Notes: generated by a model from the letters alone, not told the origin. 35,116 nt of DNA from an uncultured Clostridium sp. (GCF_937920395.1 NZ_CALEVF010000050.1:1-35116); one strand, 5' to 3'. Numbered from the stretch's first letter, positions 1-8,704 are shown. A program made the numbers and translations.

Positions 1-3000
1 GTAGTAGGATTAGTAGCATAATTATTATATGTAAACTTTATTCTTACATAGTAATCTGTTAATCTACCTTTCAATTTATCAATAGGTAAAGAGCTAAACC
101 ATGCGCCGTCAATGAATCTATAATTTCTACTTGATGGAGATATGTTTAAATCCGCACTTGATTGATTATCCGTAAAGCATTCTACACTATTCCAATTAGG
201 TCCAATAGCTTTAAATTGAATATTCTGAGGCGTAACAGCTAAGTCTTTATTGCTCTTAATAGCTAATTCTAATTCGTGGTTATAAACTTTGCCATAAAAC
301 TTGCAAATCTGAGTGCCAAAGTTTTGAATATAAATTTGATTTTGGCTATTAATTTTTAACCAATAAGTACTACTTGCAAATAAAGGATTAGTATTAGCTA
401 CTGGAGGTGGATAACTTGCTATTGTAACCGGACTAATACACACATATTCTCCTTCTCCTAAATTATCTGTCCCTGACGAAGACTTAATAACATCTCCTAT
501 TTTAAAATCAGTAGACGGCATTTGAACACCATAATAAATATAATTCTTAGAGTTATTAACGCTTAACATTAAATCATTATGATTATGGTATATCGCAGGC
601 ATAAAGTCATAGAATCCTACAATTGCATTTAATACATGAGAATAACCTATCGTAAAGTCTTTTGATTCAATAGTAGTATAACTATTAGGGTCTATCGTGA
701 AATCATCTTTAAACGAATATTTAAAAGTTAAATAAGACATTTTAAATTTAGGGTCATAAGAACCCGTAATGCCATATCCTAATAAGGGTATTTCTGGAAT
801 CTTATAATTATTTGTATTATAAATACTGCCACCTGAATTTGGATAAGCGGTACCCTCATTAAATTCTGAGTTAAAATAAGATTGTAACCCTTTAACTAAA
901 GAAATTTCTTGTATCTCTCCACTCATTCCCATAATACATAACGCTCTATTACGCATATCAAACCACATAAATCCAAACTCTGTTTGAGTTAATCCAAATT
1001 GATGTTGATTGCCATAAAAAGATGTAATAGGGTCGAATCTATCTATCACTCCACCAGTACCTATCGTTGTAGATGCGCCACCTGTAGCTCCTAATAATTG
1101 CCTTTCTAATACGGGAACCGAGTTAATAGCTTTATTCTGCCATACTAAGACTCTATTGTCTTTAGAGCGTATATTATTAATCTCTCCATATCTACTATCT
1201 AAGTCAATAAAATCTGCGGTTAAGAACTTTCTAAAAGAATCTATTGTTTCACCCAAATATTTCTTTCCAGCAAATCTTGCCCTTGATTCAAATTTAGATA
1301 CAAAAGCGTATTTTGTAGGTAGTGCTGGATATAATATAGCAGAGCCTTCAGAGCTATAACTTTTATTATAAGAATATCCTTCAGGATAGCCCGTTCCTCC
1401 TTGAGCATAGGCCATAACTCCTGTTGGATACATAGACTTAGCTGAAATCTTTAATCCTGCCCTTAAATTATAATTTACATTACATTCACAAGGAAAATAA
1501 ATACCTACAGATAATGGTTCTCCTACTCCTTGTAAATTATTATAAAGTCCATATCCAATGTCTATTAAAGATAAATAACAGTCTCCTCCAAACACTTCTA
1601 TGTTATTAAAAGTATATTTATTCTGGCCTACATAAGTACCCGAAGCATAAGTTCCATTTAACGTATTTGCTAAAGTAAAAGCATCTATTTTCTGATAATG
1701 GCCAGTAGACATATATAGTGTTCCTGCTATTGCGGAATTTGACTGTCCGCCATACTGAGATGACTTATCTGCTCCAGTTACACAATTAGCTATTATCTTA
1801 TTATCATTGTATCTTAGTGAATCATCTCCGTAACCACCAGTTGTACTATAATGATTTAACTGAGCTGACTTAAATATTATTTTTCTACACCCACTTGAAT
1901 AACTACCGTTTGGATTACCTAATGGGAATCCAACACCTCCAGAACACACATGATTTGGCTCACTATTTAAAAATACTGGAAACCCAACAGAGCGCTTATT
2001 AATATAAGTTGTTCCCGGAGCATCTACGTCAAAAAGAACATCTTCTTCATTTAATCTTCTAAAGCCTTCTCCTTCTGATGAAGTAATTTCAAATGTTCTT
2101 GGTGAATAAATGTCGGTTCCAGTTCCTCCAGACAGAGTAAACATCTTCGTAAGCATAAAAGAAGGGTTTGAAGATGAACGTAAATCACTTCCATTTAACC
2201 AAAAAGCTTCTTCCATTTTGCCACCTATGTTTCCATAAGGTTTTTCATTATAAGGAGAAATAAATGTGCCTCCAGGTAAATTAGACACCAAGTCATCTGG
2301 ACATATATATGAATATAAATTACTGTACAAAGAAAATGCATTTATATTTCCTCCAGGAGAAACTGCTACTGGCATAATTTGTTTATTAGTAGATACGCTA
2401 AAGTCAAGCATATTTTGCATTACTAATCCTTGAGTAATAATCCTAGCATCTCTTTTTGCTCTTACTATACTAAATCCATCTATCTTATCAATTATTTCTT
2501 GAGGTATATCTAATGCTGATATATTTATTGCCGATGCATTTAATACAAAATTACTTTCTGATGATGGATTATTATAACTATACGATTGTAGTAATCCGCC
2601 CTTAGCTGGAATACTCATAAAATCAAAATCTTTCAAATATTTAACATAGAATGGATTACCCTTCTTATCAAAGAATAAAATGCCAAACCTATATCTTTCA
2701 CTACTCCAATATCCTAAATTATGTGAAGATACAGCAGGGTCTTTATAATTCCAAAATGCAGTAGTTAATTCAATAGCATCTTCTACTCTTTTGCCAGTTA
2801 AAAAAGACGTGAATTTATTCTTTGTCGTACATGGTCTTACTGCTCCCGCATTAGTAAAATTTATTGTGCTATTTGCGGACAATATAGTTATAACATCACC
2901 CTTAAAATATTGAGTTCCTTGATAAAAAACTGTATCTGTATTATCTCCAACTGTAACTAACCACCTTGTATATGGACGACAGCCAAATGCTGGTGGATTT

Positions 3001-4382
3001 GTATTAGGAATTGGACTAACATCAAATGCCGTGTCTACATTGTTACAATGAGTTGTATCTCCATGCTCCATCATTCTATACGGAAATTGACTCATAGTAA
3101 CTCCGCTTAAATCTAAATCAAACTCATCTCTTTCAGTTAAGTTCCCAATTAAATTATAGTTTTTATCTGTAGTTAAAGTTTTAACTTTCAGTATGCTTGC
3201 TGGAAACAACGTTAAATCACTTACGCTTACATCTCCTAAATTTACATTACCAATATCTTCTATTATCATAGAAGACCCAGTAATTAAAGACTTATTGACT
3301 ATACTTATAGTTGTAGGTATATCATTTATATTATCATACTCTGCGCAACATAATTCTATTGTATCAAAATTAGTATCAATATTATCTACTTTTACTTTTA
3401 TAGATTTCTTACTACTAACTAGGCCTGTATTATTTCCTCCACCAACAGTATCTTTATATTTATTACCAGTTAAATATGATGCGAAATTATCTGTTTCAGC
3501 GGATATTGGAAAACTTGGATAACTCCAGCTAGACTGAGCTCCTTCTGTAGATAGTGATAATCTATAAAAATAAACACTAGCTCCACATTTCTTATTCCCT
3601 GTCCCGTAAGATGAAAATGAAATATCTCCTAATAGCCTGTTAGGAGTCCATGATAATAAATTAATATCAAAATATTCTATTACTTTAACTGACCCAGCAA
3701 AATTCGCATAGGAAGTTGTAGTTGCTGTAAATATATTATCTACTATTAATATTGACGGCTTTGTCGGTCCATATAATGTACCTGTTCCAGCAGGATGCTC
3801 TACAACTCCACTCAATACCATATATTTTTTACCGACCTGTAAAGATGTAGTATTTATATAATTAGTATAAATATTATTGCCAAAGTTAAATACCTTTGGC
3901 TCATTATTATTATCTGTAAAATAAGTTCTTTTAATACTATCATTTTCTTTAAAAGACATACTTTCTATTTGATGTTTTTTAGAAAATTTTAATCCACTAT
4001 GGTGGTAATAAGGCGTATATGTAGCTGCAAAATCTCCATTACCTCTACTAAATTTAATCAATCCTATTTCTCCATATCCGCCACCATCAGAAGAATCGTT
4101 TGTATGAAACACTACTAAATCATCTATAAATGAACTAAATCCTATAGACATTGGAATATCATCACTTATTAAATTAGGAAAAGGAGGTGTACTGGCAGAA
4201 TATCTTGACGGTAATGTTAGTATATTTCTATTACCATTAGACATTTCAATAGTATAGTGGTTGCCATCATAAGAGATAAGCATGCCATTCTTCATGTTAC
4301 GATAAGTACCATCCGGCTGTAACATAAAAGAACTATCTTGATGAAGTCCCTTTTCAAACGTATTAATAACTGAATCTGCCAT
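1..4382 (-). CDS. Giant tail protein, crAss-like muzzle/stabilisation type (partial, C-terminus beyond window)
   Basis: The frame is open from the ATG at 4382 to the left edge, giving about 1460 codons with no stop, so the C-terminus lies outside. The N-terminus reads MADSVINTFEKGLHQDSSF, followed by LQPDGTYRNMKNGML and a Gly-Asn turn. This opening (a start near 'KG...D', then 'QPDGTYRN..N') is typical of the very large stabilisation or muzzle proteins of crAss-like phages, which are usually 1300-1700 residues and form the distal tail end. The remainder is Gly/Ser/Asn/Thr/Tyr-rich and looks beta-rich, as expected for a virion protein. It overlaps the tail tubular gene by 20 nt, so the two are probably translationally coupled at the end of a four-gene tail operon. 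Openness, start and context are seen directly. The muzzle role is inferred from family resemblance and position. Confidence 0.8.
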   Translation of the reverse strand, partial: MADSVINTFEKGLHQDSSFMLQPDGTYRNMKNGMLISYDGNHYTIEMSNGNRNILTLPSRYSASTPPFPNLISDDIPMSIGFSSFIDDLVVFHTNDSSDGGGYGEIGLIKFSRGNGDFAATYTPYYHHSGLKFSKKHQIESMSFKENDSIKRTYFTDNNNEPKVFNFGNNIYTNYINTTSLQVGKKYMVLSGVVEHPAGTGTLYGPTKPSILIVDNIFTATTTSYANFAGSVKVIEYFDINLLSWTPNRLLGDISFSSYGTGNKKCGASVYFYRLSLSTEGAQSSWSYPSFPISAETDNFASYLTGNKYKDTVGGGNNTGLVSSKKSIKVKVDNIDTNFDTIELCCAEYDNINDIPTTISIVNKSLITGSSMIIEDIGNVNLGDVSVSDLTLFPASILKVKTLTTDKNYNLIGNLTERDEFDLDLSGVTMSQFPYRMMEHGDTTHCNNVDTAFDVSPIPNTNPPAFGCRPYTRWLVTVGDNTDTVFYQGTQYFKGDVITILSANSTINFTNAGAVRPCTTKNKFTSFLTGKRVEDAIELTTAFWNYKDPAVSSHNLGYWSSERYRFGILFFDKKGNPFYVKYLKDFDFMSIPAKGGLLQSYSYNNPSSESNFVLNASAINISALDIPQEIIDKIDGFSIVRAKRDARIITQGLVMQNMLDFSVSTNKQIMPVAVSPGGNINAFSLYSNLYSYICPDDLVSNLPGGTFISPYNEKPYGNIGGKMEEAFWLNGSDLRSSSNPSFMLTKMFTLSGGTGTDIYSPRTFEITSSEGEGFRRLNEEDVLFDVDAPGTTYINKRSVGFPVFLNSEPNHVCSGGVGFPLGNPNGSYSSGCRKIIFKSAQLNHYSTTGGYGDDSLRYNDNKIIANCVTGADKSSQYGGQSNSAIAGTLYMSTGHYQKIDAFTLANTLNGTYASGTYVGQNKYTFNNIEVFGGDCYLSLIDIGYGLYNNLQGVGEPLSVGIYFPCECNVNYNLRAGLKISAKSMYPTGVMAYAQGGTGYPEGYSYNKSYSSEGSAILYPALPTKYAFVSKFESRARFAGKKYLGETIDSFRKFLTADFIDLDSRYGEINNIRSKDNRVLVWQNKAINSVPVLERQLLGATGGASTTIGTGGVIDRFDPITSFYGNQHQFGLTQTEFGFMWFDMRNRALCIMGMSGEIQEISLVKGLQSYFNSEFNEGTAYPNSGGSIYNTNNYKIPEIPLLGYGITGSYDPKFKMSYLTFKYSFKDDFTIDPNSYTTIESKDFTIGYSHVLNAIVGFYDFMPAIYHNHNDLMLSVNNSKNYIYYGVQMPSTDFKIGDVIKSSSGTDNLGEGEYVCISPVTIASYPPPVANTNPLFASSTYWLKINSQNQIYIQNFGTQICKFYGKVYNHELELAIKSNKDLAVTPQNIQFKAIGPNWNSVECFTDNQSSADLNISPSSRNYRFIDGAWFSSLPIDKLKGRLTDYYVRIKFTYNNYATNPT

Positions 4383-5094
4383 AAGTATTGTTTATATTCA
4401 TTCCTACAAATAATCCGCGACCAGAATATGGATCGTGCCATAATCTCGCTATCTCTTCTCTCTCTGTTTCTGTTAATTCGCTATCTAAAGCTCTTGAGTG
4501 AGCGCATAATCTATCCCATTGATTATAATACCATTGTACCATCTTCATATCCTTTTGTCTCAAAAAGTATTTATAAAGTATGTGGCTTGTTATGGCTTCA
4601 ATGTGATTTTCTCCAACCTTCATAAATCCATCACAATCTACCGCGTATCCTATAAATTCAATAGTAACTTTACCTTGCTTTGGATTAACCTCAAATATTA
4701 TTTTATTATTTTGGTAACCATAAGGAATAATCCCAGCGCCAGTTGTTGTTTCGGAACTTGCCGAATCTACTATTAGAAATGTATTACTTGTACTTTGAGA
4801 TAATTGAACAATAGGATTACTAAATACCTTAGAAAATATACTTCCTACATTCTCACTATGACTCCCTAAGATAGCTCCTTCGACCTTAACACAATTATCT
4901 GGCAATTCAGCTAATCCATTACAAATGTCTAATATAGCCCATTGTCTTTCATATTGATAATAACTACCAATTTCTTTTTCCGCTTCATAAGCCCATGTCA
5001 TAAACATAGGCAAATGCTTATTATGGTCTAATCCAGCCAAATCAATAGCGTTTATAATTGGATTCTTTATTGATATTAATTTATTAATAGACAT
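4363..5094 (-). CDS. Tail tubular protein, P22 gp4-like (crAss-like)
   Basis: A 243-residue protein. Near residues 28-45 it carries LPMFMTWAYEAEKEIGSYYQ, the 'W..EAE..IGS.YQ' opening seen in the P22 gp4-like tubular or head-completion proteins of crAss-like phages. The C-terminal half is helical, with W/Y-rich stretches (KMVQWYYNQWDRL) and the TETEREEIARLW segment that in this family precedes the stop. It probably joins the portal/neck to the tail. The start ATG overlaps the end of the upstream 153-residue gene by 11 nt, and its own end overlaps the muzzle-like gene by 20 nt, so all are co-translated. The family call rests on motif memory and gene order; other neck-ring subunits of similar size are the main alternative. 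Confidence 0.72.
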   Translation of the reverse strand: MSINKLISIKNPIINAIDLAGLDHNKHLPMFMTWAYEAEKEIGSYYQYERQWAILDICNGLAELPDNCVKVEGAILGSHSENVGSIFSKVFSNPIVQLSQSTSNTFLIVDSASSETTTGAGIIPYGYQNNKIIFEVNPKQGKVTIEFIGYAVDCDGFMKVGENHIEAITSHILYKYFLRQKDMKMVQWYYNQWDRLCAHSRALDSELTETEREEIARLWHDPYSGRGLFVGMNINNTYGRFSY

Positions 5095-5545
5095 GCGTTC
5101 TTGTAATTAATTTTCCTTTTAATATTCCTTCTTGAACAGCCTTAGTTAAATTCCTATGAGGCTCAAAATATAATCTTTCTTTACTCTTTAATCTTGTAGA
5201 TTCAAATACAATATCGTAAATATACTCAGATGTACTTAAATTCATATTAGCCTCCGTAACCCTTCCTCCTTTAAACATTAATCCTTTTTCAAGTAATGCC
5301 ATCACTTTTTTATTTTCTATCGTCTTAGTGGCTTTTATCCACATCTTTGACTGATTATCTATGTTTACTACCTGCCCTAATTCTAAGTTATTAACAATCT
5401 CCTCCTCTATATATGCGCTCCAAATTTTATTAATCTCAGGAGTAGTTATTCTTTGTTTAAACTTAGATTTATACATTTTTTTTATTTGGAAATGTAACCT
5501 CTCAGTTGTCCACTTATTTTTAATTTGAGGCGCTATCTTCTTCAT
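5084..5545 (-). CDS. Small neck/tail structural or assembly protein
   Basis: A basic 153-residue protein (KKIAPQIKNKWTTERLHFQI at the start) with no recognised domain, signal peptide or membrane segment. Crass-like genomes have a protein of this size between the ring/hub gene and the tubular gene, and virion or assembly function follows from that position. The ATG at 5545 overlaps the stop of the upstream gene by 4 nt and its own stop overlaps the tubular start by 11 nt. This tight coupling suggests a fixed stoichiometric module. The basic N-terminus and the phrase 'TTPEINKIWSAYIEEEIVN' suggest a helical protein that could contact DNA or the portal. The exact role is unknown. Confidence 0.6.
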   Translation of the reverse strand: MKKIAPQIKNKWTTERLHFQIKKMYKSKFKQRITTPEINKIWSAYIEEEIVNNLELGQVVNIDNQSKMWIKATKTIENKKVMALLEKGLMFKGGRVTEANMNLSTSEYIYDIVFESTRLKSKERLYFEPHRNLTKAVQEGILKGKLITRTHVY

Positions 5546-6396
5546 TGTCCTTTTAATGCGTCATCTACAGAATCATTTACCACATCCGCCACTTCCGATT
5601 GCTCTATTTTAAGCTCAGTAGATAATATAGAAATAACTATCTGTCTTGCCATGTGAACGGAAACTGGATAAGGGTCGTTTTCAGTCATTGCCACTTCGTA
5701 ATTAGTATAAAATAATTGACTTGTACCGCTTGCTATAAACGTAGTAATACCTACCAGTCCTGTAAATATATCTTCTGGTAAATAAGTAACTCCATTATAA
5801 ACCAAAGAACCCGTAACTCCCTTTACGGTATATAAATACCCTGTTTTAACACCTCCACTAATGATAGGCAAAGTCTTTTTAATCATTAATCCATCTATAC
5901 TTGCAGGAATGCCTATAAATCTTAATTTAGGCTCTATCTTATTAATATAAATAGAAGTTCCAAATCTTTGGTAATAAGCAAACTTACTCCTTACGTGTTC
6001 TTTAGGAATCATCTTCCATATCTCTATAGATTCACGGGTATAAGAAGTCTTACCGCAGGCAGATATAACCTTTAAGCCTAAGTCCAAATTACCATCACCT
6101 AATGTAGTTAAGCTAATAACTTCTGGTATTTCAGCTTTAGATATATCGCATTCGCAGAAATCAACTAATGGGTCATCCGCGAAATTCACTCTTGTTAAAT
6201 CATAAATGCCAAAGTCTATAAGCCAATTTTGGTCAATAACACGAGTAATATTGTATTCTTTTAATATCTCAGATACCCTAACTTGGTCAATTAAATAAGC
6301 TAAATAATCCTCGTCAATACGAGATTCATCAGTTCTTGAGAATCTTTCCGCTAATATAAATATAGCATCTACTATCTTTTTACGGGTTATAGCCAT
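5542..6396 (-). CDS. Neck/ring or tail-hub protein with a 'VYNGVTY' beta insertion
   Basis: A 284-residue protein starting at ATG 6396 (MAITRKKIVDAIF). A longer reading from TTG at 6417 is possible, but that TTG is the end of a TATATTTG promoter box (6415-6422), so the ATG is preferred. The N-terminal 70 residues are helical (KIVDAIFILAERFSRTDESR). A beta-rich middle follows, including SLVYNGVTYLPEDIFTG near residues 205-220, a small beta insertion also present in the 270-residue ring candidate at 15695-16507. The C-terminus is acidic and helical. It is the first gene of a tail operon whose genes overlap by 4-20 nt. The role as a ring or hub subunit is inferred from operon position and architecture; the exact subunit cannot be named. 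Confidence 0.62.
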   Translation of the reverse strand: MAITRKKIVDAIFILAERFSRTDESRIDEDYLAYLIDQVRVSEILKEYNITRVIDQNWLIDFGIYDLTRVNFADDPLVDFCECDISKAEIPEVISLTTLGDGNLDLGLKVISACGKTSYTRESIEIWKMIPKEHVRSKFAYYQRFGTSIYINKIEPKLRFIGIPASIDGLMIKKTLPIISGGVKTGYLYTVKGVTGSLVYNGVTYLPEDIFTGLVGITTFIASGTSQLFYTNYEVAMTENDPYPVSVHMARQIVISILSTELKIEQSEVADVVNDSVDDALKGQ

Positions 6397-6414
6397 TAGC
6401 TGTAATTTTAGATT

Positions 6415-6422
6415 CAAATATA
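6415..6422 (-). promoter_or_regulatory. -7 promoter box for the tail operon (TATATTTG)
   Basis: TATATTTG on the minus strand matches the Bacteroidota -7 consensus TAnnTTTG and lies 19 nt upstream of the ATG at 6396. This decides against the TTG start at 6417, which sits within the box. The dyad element at 6444-6460 lies just upstream and could control it. Confidence 0.55.
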
Positions 6423-6443
6423 CTTATAAAATAAACTGTTTCT

Positions 6444-6460
6444 AATTCAATTTTGAGTTA
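6444..6460. promoter_or_regulatory. Dyad operator-like element, copy 1 (AATTCAATTTTGAGTTA)
   Basis: An AATTCAA-TT-TTGARTT dyad in the divergent gap between the minus-strand tail operon and the plus-strand accessory genes. Near-identical copies occur at 28312-28328, 31152-31168 and 32529-32545, always in intergenic DNA. It is probably a binding site for a phage or host regulator. The repetition is seen directly; the function is inferred. Confidence 0.5.
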
Positions 6461-6485
6461 TTTTTTAATATAATTCAATATTTTT

Positions 6486-6517
6486 GTAACCTTTTAAAAT
6501 AACTTTCGTTAAACTAT
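6486..6517 (+). promoter_or_regulatory. Bipartite promoter-like motif, copy 1
   Basis: GTAACCTTTT, exactly 11 nt, then CGTTAAACTAT, ending 27 nt before the ATG at 6545. The same two blocks with the same 11-nt gap occur at 18466-18497 and 18795-18826, each upstream of a small plus-strand gene. This fits a phage-specific promoter class. Confidence 0.5.
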
Positions 6518-6519
6518 AT

Positions 6520-6548
6520 AATTAATCCAAAAACACACAAAGAAATGA
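6520..6548 (+). repeat. Direct repeat, copy 1, spanning a start codon
   Basis: A 29-nt stretch (AATTAATCCAAAAACAC.., ending in the start codon) recurs at 6729-6757 with one mismatch, period 209 nt. It marks a tandem duplication that produced the two neighbouring small genes. Confidence 0.8.
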
Positions 6549-6757
6549 AATACGTCGGAAAACTATATGGGAAATTAGGCAATAAGTACTTTGATACAAG
6601 TCATACAAGTGATGACTACGACCTACTTACTGAATCCCTCAAAGAATCTACTGAATTAGCCTCTAAACTTCAATTAGAAAATATTAATCTAATGGCTGAA
6701 AACGCGAGTTTACAATTTAGAATGATTGAATTAATCCAAAAACACAAAAAGAAATGA
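6545..6757 (+). CDS. Small coiled-coil accessory protein, duplicate A
   Basis: A 70-residue protein with DDYDLLTESLKES at residues 23-35, followed by a heptad-like stretch rich in Leu, Glu and Asn that looks like a coiled coil, and a Lys-rich end. The next gene carries the same DYDLLT-SL phrase and helical tail, and the two share a nearly identical 29-nt leader, so they arose by tandem duplication. The stop overlaps the next start (ATGA). A bipartite promoter-like motif lies 27 nt upstream. Function is unknown; it is the first gene of a plus-strand accessory block inside the structural region. Confidence 0.65.
   Translation: MKYVGKLYGKLGNKYFDTSHTSDDYDLLTESLKESTELASKLQLENINLMAENASLQFRMIELIQKHKKK
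6729..6757 (+). repeat. Direct repeat, copy 2, spanning a start codon
   Basis: Second copy of the 29-nt sequence at 6520-6548, with one A/C difference. In this copy the sequence also encodes the C-terminal residues of the upstream duplicate. Confidence 0.8.
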
Positions 6758-6951
6758 TAGGATGGCTTGAAAATTCGCACAAATTAGTTAATATAGAAGA
6801 TTATGATTTACTTACAAAATCGCTCTCAGAAGCTAACAAACAAAACTTTCAACTATTGCAGGATAAGGTTAAGTTGGAAGGTGAGATAATAGACTTGAAA
6901 ATTGACTTACAACACTATAAAAAAGTAGCTCAGGATATGAGTAAATTTTAA
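6754..6951 (+). CDS. Small coiled-coil accessory protein, duplicate B
   Basis: A 65-residue paralogue of the preceding protein: EDYDLLTKSLSEANKQN followed by a Leu/Lys/Glu/Asp-rich helix. It starts at the ATGA overlap with the upstream stop. No catalytic motif is visible. Divergence is strong in the C-terminal half but the leader DNA is almost unchanged, which suggests selection on the translation-initiation region or recent exchange. Function unknown. Confidence 0.62.
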   Translation: MIGWLENSHKLVNIEDYDLLTKSLSEANKQNFQLLQDKVKLEGEIIDLKIDLQHYKKVAQDMSKF

Positions 6952-6973
6952 ACAAACAACTTAAAAAATAAAG

Positions 6974-7114
6974 ATGATGCATATAAACAATATACCTTTA
7001 ATATTTTGTCGATTAACAATCTACTCAGGATTAAATTATAAATGGATAGTTAGACTTAATTTTAAAAAACGAGAGCCTATATTTTTACATATTTTAAAAA
7101 GAAAAAACAATTAA
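6974..7114 (+). CDS. Hypothetical 46-residue basic protein
   Basis: ATGATG at 6974 opens a 46-codon frame (MMHINNIPLIFCRLTIYSG...) with many Lys/Arg near the end. The leader (AAAAAATAAAG before the ATG) is like those of neighbouring genes, and it fills an otherwise empty 270-nt gap. Nothing is recognised in the product, and coding status is uncertain. Confidence 0.35.
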   Translation: MMHINNIPLIFCRLTIYSGLNYKWIVRLNFKKREPIFLHILKRKNN

Positions 7115-7222
7115 AAAATAAATAAATGAAAAAAGTAGTAATATCAAAAGAAGATATATAATTAATTAAATTTATAAATAGGTGTAAACTAACCAGCCAA
7201 ACGGCTACTAAAAAATAAGGGA

Positions 7223-7375
7223 ATGGCAACAATATATAAAGTTGAAATAGTATCTCATTGGACGGATTACACAAAAGAACAACTTAAAATAATTCTTGAA
7301 CGTGCTATTAAAAAAGATAAAGCATTAAATAAGTATAAAAATGAAATCACATTAGAAATAACAGAAAGAATTTAA
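7223..7375 (+). CDS. Hypothetical 50-residue protein
   Basis: ATG at 7223 opens MATIYKVEIVSHWTDYTKEQ, then a helical, charged C-terminus ending ITLEITERI. The pattern (a beta strand, a short turn, a helix with KEQLKIILERA, then a strand) looks like a real small alpha/beta domain. It ends 4 nt before the next gene's ATG, as expected for an operon member. Function unknown. Confidence 0.6.
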   Translation: MATIYKVEIVSHWTDYTKEQLKIILERAIKKDKALNKYKNEITLEITERI

Positions 7376-7379
7376 ACCC

Positions 7380-7832
7380 ATGAACTACCCATACACATCA
7401 ATAAAACTAATAGACGGTGAGATAAAAACCGTTGTTAATAAGGAGGCTAAGCCTAATGTTATGATTAACCATCCTAATTATAATGATATAATGATGCTCT
7501 GGCAAAAAAACCATGAAGTATTTAAGTTTGCTAATCCACATGAAGAGGGTAATATAATAAGATGTATAGGAGGCATGAATCCTAAAATAAAATACGCTAT
7601 AGAAGTTACCTGCATCAAAGTTAAATCATTCTTTGATGATGAAAATAAACAACATTCATTTGCTTATTTTAAAGACGATGATAAGGAAAGTATTATAACT
7701 TCAATAACTCAAAGAATTAAAGATGAACAACGAAAGCACTCTTCTAATATTGAAAACTGGCATGAAATAGCATCACGTAAAATATATTCAAGTTTTAACA
7801 TCACTAAAAAATCACACGAAAATGAGCAATAA
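7380..7832 (+). CDS. Hypothetical accessory protein (150 aa)
   Basis: A soluble 150-residue protein with no recognised catalytic motif. The N-terminal half contains IKLIDGEIKTVVNKEAKPNV and a Trp/His-containing segment; the middle is hydrophilic with FFDDENKQHSFAYFKDDDKE. The start is 4 nt after the upstream stop and its end overlaps the next ATG by 11 nt, which supports an operon. Codon use is as AT-rich as its neighbours. Function unknown. Confidence 0.7.
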   Translation: MNYPYTSIKLIDGEIKTVVNKEAKPNVMINHPNYNDIMMLWQKNHEVFKFANPHEEGNIIRCIGGMNPKIKYAIEVTCIKVKSFFDDENKQHSFAYFKDDDKESIITSITQRIKDEQRKHSSNIENWHEIASRKIYSSFNITKKSHENEQ

Positions 7833-8256
7833 AACAAAAGAGGAAATACTAAGAGAATGTTTAGGCGAAAATAGTATTGATAATCAGAAAATAAGATATT
7901 CTGTATATGAAGCCATGGAAGAATATGCTATTCAATCTCAAGAAACATTAACCGCTAGAATAGTTGAACTTGAAAAAGAATTAACATCTTATCGTTCTTT
8001 ACTTGATGATTGCTCTGATGAAAATAAAGAAATAAAACAAAAAATAGAATCCCTCACTAATTTATCAGTAATGGAGCTTAGTTGTAAGGAGGATGATTAT
8101 GAAATTCCACTTATAGGTGATAATGTAATGGTTTGTGGAGAATTAGAAACCACTATAATTAGAATAGAGAATGATAAATATTATTTCTTAGATAATGAAA
8201 ATATTGAAAAATGGGATACATTAAATGCAATTGAATTAATCCATAAAAAACCCTAA
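7822..8256 (+). CDS. Hypothetical accessory protein with central coiled coil (144 aa)
   Basis: A 144-residue acidic protein. Residues 30-75 form a probable coiled coil (TARIVELEKELTSYRSLLDD), followed by a compact, strand-rich C-terminal part (DNVMVCGELETTIIRIEN, then YYFLDNENIEKWDTLNA) that resembles a small SH3-like barrel. The last call is an impression, not a demonstrated match. It overlaps the upstream gene by 11 nt and is followed after 4 nt by another small gene. Function unknown. Confidence 0.7.
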   Translation: MSNKTKEEILRECLGENSIDNQKIRYSVYEAMEEYAIQSQETLTARIVELEKELTSYRSLLDDCSDENKEIKQKIESLTNLSVMELSCKEDDYEIPLIGDNVMVCGELETTIIRIENDKYYFLDNENIEKWDTLNAIELIHKKP

Positions 8257-8260
8257 CAAA

Positions 8261-8485
8261 ATGGGAAAAACAGCAATAATTATTTACAATGAAATAATGA
8301 ATGAATGCCCTAAAATAGATACATCTACTCCATTTAAACAATATTTAACAGCTAATAAATTTAATAAGATAACTTCTTTAATATCATTTGAAGAAATGGT
8401 TTGGTTTAAATGTAATCCTAATAAAGAATTGGCAAATGAAGTTATGGATATTGCATCTAAAGAAATACTACACAAACAAATTTAA
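8261..8485 (+). CDS. Hypothetical accessory protein (74 aa)
   Basis: A 74-residue helical protein (KTAIIIYNEIMNECPKIDTS at the start) that begins 4 nt after the previous stop in an evident operon. No motif is recognised. The antisense frames over this region are low-complexity and lack a sensible leader, so the plus-strand reading is preferred. Confidence 0.65.
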   Translation: MGKTAIIIYNEIMNECPKIDTSTPFKQYLTANKFNKITSLISFEEMVWFKCNPNKELANEVMDIASKEILHKQI

Positions 8486-8496
8486 TAATAAATAGG

Positions 8497-8646
8497 ATGG
8501 AAAATATATTAAAATGGGTTCCAATAGTAGGTACTATATTTACTAATTACCAATCAGAAAAAAATAATTATAAATATTTAATATATCAATCAATATGTAC
8601 GCTATATTATATATCATTAATGATGTATTTTATAATAACTAATTAA
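8497..8646 (+). CDS. Small membrane protein (49 aa)
   Basis: ATG at 8497 preceded by AATAGG opens a 49-codon frame. A weakly hydrophobic N-terminus (ILKWVPIVGTIFTNY) is followed by a charged linker and a hydrophobic segment (LIYQSICTLYYISLMMYFII) long enough to cross the membrane. Its place at the end of the accessory operon supports it. Function unknown. Confidence 0.5.
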   Translation: MENILKWVPIVGTIFTNYQSEKNNYKYLIYQSICTLYYISLMMYFIITN

Positions 8647-8704
8647 CCCCCTAAAAACAGCGTAGTCGCTTAAATTACTTAAACAATCAATTAAAATTAG
8701 AAAT

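Noticed and set aside
3193..3522. Plus-strand 109-codon frame opposite the muzzle-like gene
   Set aside because: It lies wholly inside a long, convincing minus-strand gene, and its product is a hydrophobic shadow without a leader.
6397..6417. N-terminal extension of the tail gene from TTG 6417
   Set aside because: The TTG is the end of a TATATTTG promoter box. The downstream ATG at 6396 gives a normal start.
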